This document shows positions 53,507 to 59,897 of a stretch of 59,897 nt of DNA, piece after piece. Positions within the stretch are counted from its first letter, which is position 1; the number at the start of each line of letters is the position of its first letter. The position numbers and the translations under genes are program-made. The stretch is taken from assembly GCF_019352175.1 (NCBI RefSeq), contig NZ_JACBYI010000046.1:1-59897 (forward strand), in the 5' to 3' direction. The notes under the pieces are model-generated. The model saw only the letters and a list, made by a program, of their open reading frames with translations, had not been told where the DNA came from and ran no database searches. Source of the stretch: Paenibacillus sp. S150. GTDB lineage: Bacteria > Bacillota > Bacilli > Paenibacillales > Paenibacillaceae.

Positions 53507-53794
53507 ATGATCAAGCACATTGTATTCTTCAAATTAAAGGACCGTGCTCCGGAAAAAGTACAGGAGACCGTAGCGGTGCTGCGGAACATGGAAGGCAGAA
53601 TTCCACAGTTGCTTTCCATAGAGGTAGGTGCCGACATCATTCACTCGGAGCGTTCCTTTGATATTGCGCTGGTGACGGTGGTCGCTTCTCTCGATGATCT
53701 GCAGGCCTACCAGGTGCATCCGGCCCATAAGGAAGTCATTGCCCACATTAATGAGGTCAAAGAGGTTTCATTTGCCGTGGATTACGAAATCTGA
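53507..53794 (+). CDS. Dabb family (stress-responsive A/B barrel) protein
   Basis: A 95-residue dimeric alpha/beta-barrel protein: IKHIVFFKLKDRAPEKVQET, RIPQLLSIEVGADIIHSERS, FDIALVTVVASLDDLQAYQV and HPAHKEVIAHINEV. The HxxxFKLK start and YQxHPxHxxV segment mark the family. Function in bacteria is mostly unknown; some relatives are enzymes. Good AGGGAGCGATATAG-ATG context. Confidence 0.88.
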   Translation: MIKHIVFFKLKDRAPEKVQETVAVLRNMEGRIPQLLSIEVGADIIHSERSFDIALVTVVASLDDLQAYQVHPAHKEVIAHINEVKEVSFAVDYEI

Positions 53795-53848
53795 GAATAA
53801 GAAGGGCAAGCTGGCAGCAGCCATCAAATAGCGGAGGGTGTGACGTCT

Positions 53849-53959
53849 GTGAGAGAGCTTGAGTATCCGATGGAAGCATTAACCTATTTAGTCGTGTTTC
53901 TGGCAGCTTGCGTCATTATGCTGTTCTGGCTGAAACGCCGCGGCAAGCGGGGGAAATAG
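53849..53959 (+). CDS. Small membrane protein, unknown
   Basis: A 36-residue peptide: MRELEYPMEALTYLVVFLAA, CVIMLFWLKRRGKRGK. One hydrophobic helix is followed by a strongly basic end, so the C-terminus should stay inside. GGAGG lies eleven bases before a GTG start; the ATG at 53870 is an alternative giving 29 residues. I do not recognise the family. Confidence 0.6.
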   Translation: MRELEYPMEALTYLVVFLAACVIMLFWLKRRGKRGK

Positions 53960-54012
53960 CTGTGCTTCTGCCTGCTGCTCATTGAATAATCATCTGACTT
54001 GGAGGGTCTGCT

Positions 54013-54453
54013 GTGTATTATGTCAACCGGAAACAGATCGAAATTATACTGGGCCAGATTCCCGATATCAATACCGGGCTCCGGGCAGCGGCAGCCTCCT
54101 GGGACGGCGGTACGTGCATGGGTCTCGTGCAGGAGCGCTGCCTGCATTTGGCGATCGAGGTCGTTACTGATGTGGGCAGCTCCCTGATTGACGGGTTCAT
54201 TATGCGCGATGCCGGAAGCTATGAGGATATTATATCCATTATCCACGAGGAAAAGGTCTTCACGGACAGCGGCCTGTATGATCTGCTGATCCGGCTTGTG
54301 GCCTTGCGCAAGCCGCTGGTGCAGGACTATTATGTGTGGCAGCGGACGGCGCTGCACCCGCTTGCGGCTTCTCTCCCGGAAGCACTGGAGCAATTCGGCG
54401 CTGCGGTGCACGGCTATCTGGATCAGGAATTAGGCGCACAGGCTCCAGTGTAA
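54013..54453 (+). CDS. YutE-like DUF86 (HEPN) protein
   Basis: A 146-residue protein: MYYVNRKQIEIILGQIPDIN, then the helix with LHLAIEVVTDVGSSLIDGFI, MRDAGSYEDIISIIHEEKVF and LIRLVALRKPLVQDYYV. This matches Bacillus YutE-type DUF86 proteins, of the HEPN fold. In HepT toxins the motif is R-x4-H-Y; here it reads RKPLVQDYY with Gln in place of His, so nuclease activity is doubtful. GTG start after GGAGG. No nucleotidyltransferase partner lies next to it. Confidence 0.75.
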   Translation: MYYVNRKQIEIILGQIPDINTGLRAAAASWDGGTCMGLVQERCLHLAIEVVTDVGSSLIDGFIMRDAGSYEDIISIIHEEKVFTDSGLYDLLIRLVALRKPLVQDYYVWQRTALHPLAASLPEALEQFGAAVHGYLDQELGAQAPV

Positions 54454-54540
54454 CATTGCAATGGCATTCCGGATATACGAATATAGGAATATAGAGGTGA
54501 ATACCAATAGGCGACAGCCGGGAAAGGAAGGAGGTCCTTT

Positions 54541-55206
54541 ATGATGAAGAAGGGTCAGGAAAGCGGATCGACAAGGCGCATGATTATGACGCTCCTGAAG
54601 ATGAAAGGGCCGCTGACAATCGGCGCGCTCGCAGAGGAGCTTAGCATCACTGAAATGGGCGTCCGGCGTCATGTGCTTCAGCTGGAGCAGGAATCGCTGG
54701 TCAAGACCAAGGTTGTCCGCCAGGCCATGGGCCGTCCGCTGCACGTGTATTCGCTGACGGAACGGGCGGAGGACCATTTTCCCAAAAGCTATCACAATCT
54801 GGCGCTGGAGCTGCTGCGCGAGCTGGATCACGGCAGCGGGCTGGAGGCGGTCAATGTGCTGTTTGAAGGGCGCAGGAGGCGTATGCAGGCCCAGTATGCG
54901 CCTATGATGGAGAACCGCAACCTGGAAGAACGGGTAGCCGAGCTGTCTGCCATCCAGAATGCCGGGGGCTATATGGCCGAGTGGAACCGGGAAGAGGACG
55001 GCTCTTATGTGATGCAGGAGTACAACTGTCCGATCCGCCAGGTGGCGACCCAGTACCGCAAGGCCTGCCAGTGCGAACAAGGGCTGTTCGAGGAACTGCT
55101 GGGCGCGAAGGTTACGCGCACGGAATGCATGGCGGAGGGCGGACAGAGCTGCCGGTATGCCATCACGCCCCGCAAGAAAGACAAAACTTCGGAACTTAGC
55201 GTATAA
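54541..55206 (+). CDS. SufR-like helix-turn-helix regulator with conserved cysteines
   Basis: A 221-residue winged-helix regulator. Residues ~10-75 form the DNA-binding domain (GPLTIGALAEELSITEMGVR, RHVLQLEQESLVKTKVVRQ). The C-terminal domain has EYNCPIRQVA, YRKACQCEQGLFEELLG, RTECMAEGGQSCRYAI: a cysteine pattern like that binding an Fe-S cluster in SufR-type regulators. It may thus sense iron-sulfur or redox state (family inference). ATG follows GGAAGGAGG. Confidence 0.8.
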   Translation: MMKKGQESGSTRRMIMTLLKMKGPLTIGALAEELSITEMGVRRHVLQLEQESLVKTKVVRQAMGRPLHVYSLTERAEDHFPKSYHNLALELLRELDHGSGLEAVNVLFEGRRRRMQAQYAPMMENRNLEERVAELSAIQNAGGYMAEWNREEDGSYVMQEYNCPIRQVATQYRKACQCEQGLFEELLGAKVTRTECMAEGGQSCRYAITPRKKDKTSELSV

Positions 55207-55308
55207 TCAGTCACAGGACAAACTCTCTTTGCTTATGATATAGCAGAACTAGGCGATGGCCCGGATGGCCGGGCAGAGGCTCAATTAGAATCAAGGGAGA
55301 GATGAGAC

Positions 55309-55764
55309 ATGAAAAAAGACACCAAAAGCTTGCTGTGGGGTATTCTGGCTGGCAGTGTTGTGGGTTCGGTAACAGCTTTGCTGTTTGCACCCAAGCCCGG
55401 CAAAGAGCTGCGCAAGGACATCGCGGACGGAACGACAGAGGCCATTGATAAAGTGACGGAAATCGCCGGAGCGGCAAACGAGAAGAGCACGGAGCTGTAC
55501 AGCAAAGCGAAAGATGCGGTAGAGGCCGTCGTCAGCGAGGTCAAGGAATGGAGCAGGCAGTATATCGTGGCCGATGAAGAGCAAACGGCTGCGGTGAGCG
55601 GAATTGCAGCTGCTGCCGAGATCGCTGAAGAAGCTGAACCTGCTGTTGAAGAAGCTGCTGAAGAGCCGGATGAAGCGGTGGCTCAGACGGATGCCGAATC
55701 CGGTGCGGAAGCTGTTTTGGAAGAGGGGACAGAGAGCGGAACAAAGGGCAGCGGCATCGCTTAG
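55309..55764 (+). CDS. YtxH domain-containing protein
   Basis: A 151-residue protein: MKKDTKSLLWGILAGSVVGS, then VTALLFAPKPGKELRKDI, the glycine-rich membrane helix and AP-x-SG/KELR motif of the YtxH family (general-stress proteins of Bacillus). A helical stretch follows with repeated KAKDAVEAV-type heptads, then an Ala/Glu-rich tail. One membrane helix, tail probably cytoplasmic. Confidence 0.85.
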   Translation: MKKDTKSLLWGILAGSVVGSVTALLFAPKPGKELRKDIADGTTEAIDKVTEIAGAANEKSTELYSKAKDAVEAVVSEVKEWSRQYIVADEEQTAAVSGIAAAAEIAEEAEPAVEEAAEEPDEAVAQTDAESGAEAVLEEGTESGTKGSGIA

Positions 55765-55823
55765 GCCGGGCGGCTATGACTTTTTGTTGAGAGCGGAGAT
55801 ATGAAGGCATGTTCTTCCCGGCC

Positions 55824-55861
55824 AAGAGCCGCTTTTCGCATTCCGGCGGAAGGCGGCTCTT
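55824..55861. repeat. Hairpin between YtxH and racemase genes
   Basis: AAGAGCCGC and GCGGCTCTT pair perfectly across a 20-base loop that itself contains CCGGCGG. No T-run follows, so a terminator role is uncertain. Confidence 0.45.
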
Positions 55862-55965
55862 GAACTGTCCGGGGTTTTGGAGTATTATCTGCAATTGGGG
55901 CTGAAACCCGGTACATTTTGTTTTGGCCTTACATAAGCTACACTAAACAAGTAAAAGGAAGCGGT

Positions 55966-56778
55966 GTGTTCGTGCAGCAAGCTATCGCAATATTAGACTC
56001 AGGTGTGGGGGGACTAACGGTTGTCAGGGAAGTGATGAGGCAGCTCCCGCGGGAGAAGATCATTTATTTCGGAGACACCGCAAGGGCCCCGTACGGACCC
56101 CGTTCGACAGAAGAAGTGAAAGTGTTCACCGAACAGATTGTGGACTATTTAATTCAATTTAATCCGAAAATGATCGTTATCGCCTGCAATACGGCAACGG
56201 CAGCCGCACTTGACTATATCTCTGCCAAAGTATCCATTCCCGTTATCGGCGTGATTCATCCCGGCGCGCGTGCAGCCATCAGCGCAAGCAAAACCGGCCA
56301 GGTGGGCGTCATCGGCACCATCGGCACGATCAAGAGCGGTGCCTACACCGCTGCGCTGAAGCAGCTCTCACCGTTTGTTCAGGTCGTCAGCCAGGCCTGC
56401 CCGGCGCTTGTCCCCTTTGTGGAGCAGGGAATGTTCCGCTCTGAGGAAAGCCATATTGCTGTAGCGGATTCGCTCAACGGCATTAAATACGAGCCGATTG
56501 ACACGCTGATCCTTGGCTGCACCCATTATCCGTTTCTGGTGGAGCCGATCGGCAGGGTGATGGGACCGGGAGTGAAGCTCATCAGCTCGGCGGATGAGAC
56601 CGCAAGAGAAATCAGCACGATCCTGTACGACAAAGGCAAGCTGGCCAGCGGGGACGAAAGCCCGATCCACCAATTTTTCTGCAGCGGTGATGCGGAGATT
56701 TTCCAGCGGATCGCCCGGGACTGGCTGGGGGAGCAGATTAAGCGCACACCCGTGGTGTGGCAGGTCTCTTCGTTATAA
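55966..56778 (+). CDS. murI: Glutamate racemase
   Basis: A 270-residue racemase that makes D-glutamate for peptidoglycan. IAILDSGVGGLTVVREV at the start, FGDTARAPYGPRS, the first catalytic Cys in VIACNTATAAAL and the second in LILGCTHYPFLV are all present. Start is the GTG at 55966 following AAAAGGAA; an ATG 48 bases earlier gives a non-family extension. It directly precedes the second MITE-like element. Confidence 0.95.
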   Translation: MFVQQAIAILDSGVGGLTVVREVMRQLPREKIIYFGDTARAPYGPRSTEEVKVFTEQIVDYLIQFNPKMIVIACNTATAAALDYISAKVSIPVIGVIHPGARAAISASKTGQVGVIGTIGTIKSGAYTAALKQLSPFVQVVSQACPALVPFVEQGMFRSEESHIAVADSLNGIKYEPIDTLILGCTHYPFLVEPIGRVMGPGVKLISSADETAREISTILYDKGKLASGDESPIHQFFCSGDAEIFQRIARDWLGEQIKRTPVVWQVSSL

Positions 56779-56873
56779 GCTTTGACAGCAGCGGGTTGAA
56801 TAGGGACAACCCTCCTGATTCGGGGTCGGATTCTCCGTTATCCGAAAGGAATGCCGGTTCAAGCTGTACACAC

Positions 56874-57808
56874 TAAGAACCTATCCCCAAATAAGTTACC
56901 GGGAATGAACGGATCGTACGCTTCTCCAAACGGTCTGAGCGCAGGCGAAATGAAGCAAGGCTTCATAGTTCCGTGCCTTCCCTCAAGCGAACAACAGCCC
57001 GCATCCCATTTTCTTAAGTGTCCAGTCCATAGGTACGCGTGTAGTGGGCTTTTTGGGCTTATCCCCTTGTGTAGGTGCGGAGTGGGCAAGCTGGCGTCCG
57101 GCAGCTCCCTTCCCAACGCTTACTTCCACACTTCGCTTACTCTTTCTCGTTGTGTGAGATTATTCGCAAGATTACTGCAACGCGCCCCCGAAATAACGGC
57201 AGAAATGCCGTTGTTGGGGCGGGGCTGGCCTGTATGCCCCGAAATAACGGCAGAAATGCCGTTGTTGGGGCGGGGCTGGCCTGTATGCCCCGAAATAACG
57301 GCAGAAATGCCGTTGTTGAGGAGGGGCTGGCCCGTATGCCCCGAAATAACGGCAGAAATGCCGTTGTTGAGGCGAAGCTGGCCTGTATGCCCCGAAATAA
57401 CGGCAGAAATGCTGTTGTTGGAGCGGGGCTGGCCTGTATGCCCCGAAATAACGGCAGAAATGCCGTTGTTGGAGCGGGGCTGGCCCGTATGCCCCGAAAT
57501 AACGGCAGAAATGCCGTTGTTGAGGCGAAGCTGGCCTGTATGCCCCGAAATAACGGCAGAAATGCCGTTGTTGAGGCGAAGCTGGCCTGTATGCCCCGAA
57601 ATAACGGCAGAAATGCCGTTGTTGAGGCGGGGCTGGCCCGTATGCCCCGAAATAACGGCAGAAATGCCGTTGTTGAGGCGAAGCTGGCCTGTATGCCCCG
57701 AAATAACGGCAGAAATGCCGTTGTTGAGGCGGGGCTGGCCAACTCACATCCCCTCTTACTTTTTTCTTCCCCATATTTCTTACTTATTTATTCTGGGATA
57801 GGCTCTTA
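56874..57808. mobile_element. MITE-like element, copy C (terminal inverted repeats, 51-bp array inside)
   Basis: A ~935-bp segment with left end TAAGAACCTATCCCC and right end GGGATAGGCTCTTA, inverted copies of one another. The left arm (GAATGAACGGATCGTACGCTTCTCC... through TTGTGTGAGATTATTCGC) matches that of copy B at 21130-22021 nearly base for base, as does the right arm. Flanks are TAA on the left and TTA on the right, so no clean target duplication. No transposase is encoded. Confidence 0.7.
57186..57746. repeat. Tandem array R51-C: eleven 51-bp hairpin units
   Basis: Eleven 51-bp units with the perfect hairpin AACGGCA-GAAA-TGCCGTT, separated by GTTG-(A/G)GGCG...GCTGGCC-(C/T)GTATGCCCCGAAAT. 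One unit has TGCTGTT. Units with GAGGCGAAGCTGGCC and GGGGCGGGGCTGGCC alternate irregularly. The last unit of arrays B and C ends in the same GGGCTGGCCAACTC. Confidence 0.92.
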
Positions 57809-58158
57809 GAGGCCGGGACAGCGATGTTCCGGTCTCTTTCTTTGAATTATAAGACCCCCATGCCGCTGCGCGGCATCACTGAGGAATGAAATATCGCTGC
57901 GGCCGCGTGATTACAGGGCAGAATTTATATGCTCGGAACCCTAAATGATCCTTCTATTTCTCGCTGAAACACGCCGTCCTTTACAAGGACGGCGTAGCCG
58001 TTTCTGCTTGCCTCCCGGGCACGAAGGTGAAATCAATCTTCTTTCATGGTGGACAGCTCGGTCGGCATAGAATAAAGTCAGAGGGCTGTGTCCGGTTTGT
58101 CTTCCGTGGAAATCTCCGGCTGACGGCATTGGATGACGCCAACTAGAGGGCCGAGAGG
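57809..58158. other. Gene-free stretch with palindromes
   Basis: No gene seen. It contains the palindrome ATGCCGCTGCGCGGCAT (57859-57875) also found near 14537, and ACGGCGTAGCCGT within GTCCTTTACAAGGACGGC (57969-57996), the motif repeated near 180, 17424 and 59516. Confidence 0.5.
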
Positions 58159-59379
58159 ATGAGACATATGCAGCAATATATTGCCCGCAAGGGAGATACG
58201 GTTAGCCGGATTGCCGCGCGGCATGGACTTACACCGGAGCATGTGATACAGGGAAACCCATGGGCAGGCAGGCAGCCGTATCTGGTTCCGGGACAGATTC
58301 TGTTTCTGCCTTCCGCTCCGCGCAAAAGGTATGCCGTACAGGAGGGTGACGATGCCCGGAGTATTTCCGCCCTGTTTGGAGTGGATGTAGATGAGCTTGA
58401 AAAGCTGAATCCGGGTGTGGAGTCGGCGTACGGGTGCTCCCCCGGCAAGGTGCTGGTCATTCCTGTGGCCGCACCTGGCGCAGAGGTATGCTTGCGCGGG
58501 GAATACGGTCCTGCGGAAGTGGATGAGGCTATCGGCAGGCTGCTGGATAAATACCCCGGTATTATTCAGCACGAACGCATTGGCGGCAGCGTCCTCGGCA
58601 AGCCGCTTCATCTGCTGCGGATCGGCCGCGGCTCCCGCCATCTTCATGTCAATGCCGCACTGCATGCGAATGAATGGCTGACCTCGCCCTGCCTCCTGTC
58701 CTTTGTCGAGCAGTATGCGGCGGCTTATGCCGGAGGCAAGGGATGGAACGGCCACAATACCGGGGATTGGTACAAAAACTGGACGATATGGGCTGTGCCA
58801 ATGGCCAATCCCGATGGGGTGGAGCTGGTGCAGGAGGGGGTGTTGCCCGGACATCCGTATTACGAAGAGCTGATGAAATGGAACTGCGGACGGCGAAGCT
58901 TCCGGCACTGGAAGGCCAATATCCGCGGCGTGGATCTCGGCGACCAGTTCCCCGCCCATTGGGAAGAGGAACGGGCCCGGCGGGGAGTGCCGGAACCGGG
59001 GCCGCGCGATTACAGCGGAAGGGCTGCGCTCAGCGAGCCGGAGGCTGCGGCCCTGGCCGGACTGGCGGAGAAGGTCCCCGGAGATGCGGCCGTATCCCTG
59101 CACAGCCAGGGAGGCGAGATTTACTGGAATTACCGGGGCTATGAGCCGCCGGAGAGCCGGGCACTTGCGGCACAGCTGGCGGCGGCCAGCGGCTACCGGG
59201 CGGTGGAGCTGACGGGCAGTGACGCCGGATATAAGGATTGGTTCATCCAGCGCTTCCGCCGGCCCGGCTTCACCGTTGAGCTGGGGGTCGGCAAGAATCC
59301 GCTGCCGCTGGCGGATTTCGAGGATATGGCCTTGGAGACCGGCCATATTCTGGCGGCTATTCTTTCAAATTTCAAATAA
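58159..59379 (+). CDS. LysM-M14 peptidoglycan peptidase (gamma-D-glutamyl-diamino acid endopeptidase-like)
   Basis: A 406-residue protein. Two LysM domains (~4-53 YIARKGDTVSRIAARHGL; ~56-105 YAVQEGDDARSISALFGV) bind the glycan, then an M14 zinc carboxypeptidase domain: LHVNAALHANEWLTSPCLL supplies the HxxE zinc ligands, AVPMANPDGVEL, the third His is in VSLHSQGGEIYW and the catalytic Glu in FTVELGVG. It resembles endopeptidase I, which cuts gamma-D-Glu-diaminopimelate bonds during sporulation or germination. No signal peptide, as in the known sporulation enzyme. Confidence 0.9.
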   Translation: MRHMQQYIARKGDTVSRIAARHGLTPEHVIQGNPWAGRQPYLVPGQILFLPSAPRKRYAVQEGDDARSISALFGVDVDELEKLNPGVESAYGCSPGKVLVIPVAAPGAEVCLRGEYGPAEVDEAIGRLLDKYPGIIQHERIGGSVLGKPLHLLRIGRGSRHLHVNAALHANEWLTSPCLLSFVEQYAAAYAGGKGWNGHNTGDWYKNWTIWAVPMANPDGVELVQEGVLPGHPYYEELMKWNCGRRSFRHWKANIRGVDLGDQFPAHWEEERARRGVPEPGPRDYSGRAALSEPEAAALAGLAEKVPGDAAVSLHSQGGEIYWNYRGYEPPESRALAAQLAAASGYRAVELTGSDAGYKDWFIQRFRRPGFTVELGVGKNPLPLADFEDMALETGHILAAILSNFK

Positions 59380-59441
59380 ATGAAACAATTTCTGCAAATT
59401 TGCGTAAGATACAGCAAAGGGTACGGCCGCATTCATTTCCT

Positions 59442-59471
59442 GGATGTGCTCCGCGGCTGCATCCTTTTTTT
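59442..59471 (+). terminator. Terminator of the M14 peptidase gene
   Basis: GGATGTGC and GCTGCATCC pair with one bulge around TCCGCG, followed by TTTTTTT. It lies 62 bp after the stop codon. Confidence 0.75.
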
Positions 59472-59824
59472 GCCGATCAATCAGCCTTGTGTGGCCGAAG
59501 AAACGGCTGCCCGTTCCTAATATAGGACGGTGCAGCCGTTTCTTTTTAAAGATTTTATATGTTTTGGGGTCCCCGCAAAGTACCTGAGTCATCATCGAAG
59601 CCAAGGCCCACGGGGACTGTAGCGAAGTGTAAAAAGTAACACTAATGGGCTGGAATTTTGGCTTTAACGGGCTTTAGTGGGATTTTGTACACTTAATGGA
59701 GGCCCACTCCCCCCATACGGCTGAATTCAGCCGGATTAGTTGTACTTTTTCCCACTAGGGATGATCCGGTAGATGGCGTAAAATAGTATGTGTAAGGATC
59801 GGGGAGTCTAGTAAACGACAAAAA
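59472..59824. other. Repeat-containing intergenic stretch
   Basis: No gene seen. GGACGGTGCAGCCGTTTCT and TTTATATGTTTTGGGG (59526-59570) repeat the arrangement found at 180-230. Dispersed repeat E copy 2 follows (59627-59768). Confidence 0.55.
59627..59768. repeat. Dispersed intergenic repeat E, copy 2
   Basis: Same order as 17148-17288: GTGTAAAAAGTAACACTAAT, GGGCTTTAGTGGGATTTTGT, TACACTTAATGGA, then CAGCCGGATTAGTTGTACTT and TTTCCCACTAGGGATGATCC. Terminal segments are inverted relative to each other. Confidence 0.8.
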
Positions 59825-59873
59825 AGTAGGGTATCCTTGGGATTGCAAAGTCACCAAGAAAAGGAGCCCTACT
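59825..59873 (+). promoter_or_regulatory. Stem-loop covering the ribosome site of the last gene
   Basis: AGTAGGG (59826-59832) pairs with CCCTACT (59867-59873), and the inner TCCTT with AAGGA. The AAGGAG ribosome site of the following ATG lies in this stem and could be hidden when folded. Confidence 0.5.
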
Positions 59874-59875
59874 CA

Positions 59876-59897
59876 ATGACCAGTATACAACAAAACC
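59876..59897 (+). CDS. Start of a gene running off the right edge (partial)
   Basis: ATG at 59876, eleven bases after AAGGAG, opens MTSIQQN. Only seven codons are visible. The short leader with a stem-loop covering the ribosome site and the neighbouring repeats would fit a transposase gene, but this cannot be decided here. Confidence 0.5.

Noticed and set aside
56874..57808. Assignment of the MITE-like elements to a named IS family from the CCTATCCC ends
   Set aside because: The ends vaguely recall some IS5-type elements, but the match is too short to name a family without a database search.

Overview
The window reads as chromosome of a Paenibacillus-type Firmicute. Pointers are the GC-rich Gram-positive gene style with strong AGGAGG ribosome sites and GTG/TTG starts, YesM/YesN-type two-component pairs, a three-gene LplB/LplC-like sugar importer with a lipoprotein binding protein, a YjcZ-type micro-protein, a Zur box of Bacillus type and a glutamate racemase gene. 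The genus is an inference from gene content; no rRNA is present.

Layout. (1) 1-860: a 51-bp-period hairpin array. (2) 990-8113: an amine/amino-acid utilisation island on the minus strand (class III aminotransferase, cytidylate-kinase-like protein, polar amino-acid ABC transporter, iron-dependent alcohol dehydrogenase) with a divergent PucR-type regulator. (3) 8241-21124: FAD-dependent oxidoreductase, AraC regulator, YesM/YesN two-component system, sugar ABC importer and an M20 peptidase, with repeat-rich gaps (14.4-15.0 kb, 16.4-17.9 kb). (4) 21130-22021: a MITE-like element carrying ten 51-bp units. (5) 22.5-27.0 kb: ABC exporter, YjcZ-like peptide, MFS transporter, methyltransferase. (6) 27.1-35.2 kb: an accessory island starting at tRNA-Leu(CAG) with integrase and Xis-like protein, a BlaI/BlaR1-like pair whose sensor part is a BNR-type propeller, a DUF1906 hydrolase, a MntA/HepT pair, and a graveyard of conjugative-element remnants (TOPRIM, Fic, helicase tail, UPF0175, a second tyrosine recombinase). 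(7) 35.4-44.3 kb: an arabinose-polymer locus (sulfatase, AraC regulator, ABC importer, GH51 arabinofuranosidase, truncated GH2) in which the sulfatase and the importer operon share an ~80-bp upstream module; the GH2 gene breaks off next to an integrase scrap. (8) 44.7-59.4 kb: six-PAS hybrid kinase, a Zur-box-controlled NusG-domain-II protein facing a COG0523 GTPase/YcgQ-like pair, assorted small enzymes, a YutE-like HEPN protein, a cysteine-rich HTH regulator, YtxH protein, murI, a second MITE-like element (eleven 51-bp units) and a LysM-M14 peptidase. The last bases open a gene behind a stem-loop.

The most unusual signal is the set of three tandem arrays, all with a 51-bp period and each unit built around a GGCAGAARTGCC-type hairpin. 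Two lie inside near-identical ~0.9-kb elements with terminal inverted repeats and no transposase gene. Other intergenic repeats (two copies each of ~140-bp and ~90-bp units) and two intercistronic regions with interleaved complementary segments add to an unusually structured non-coding content.
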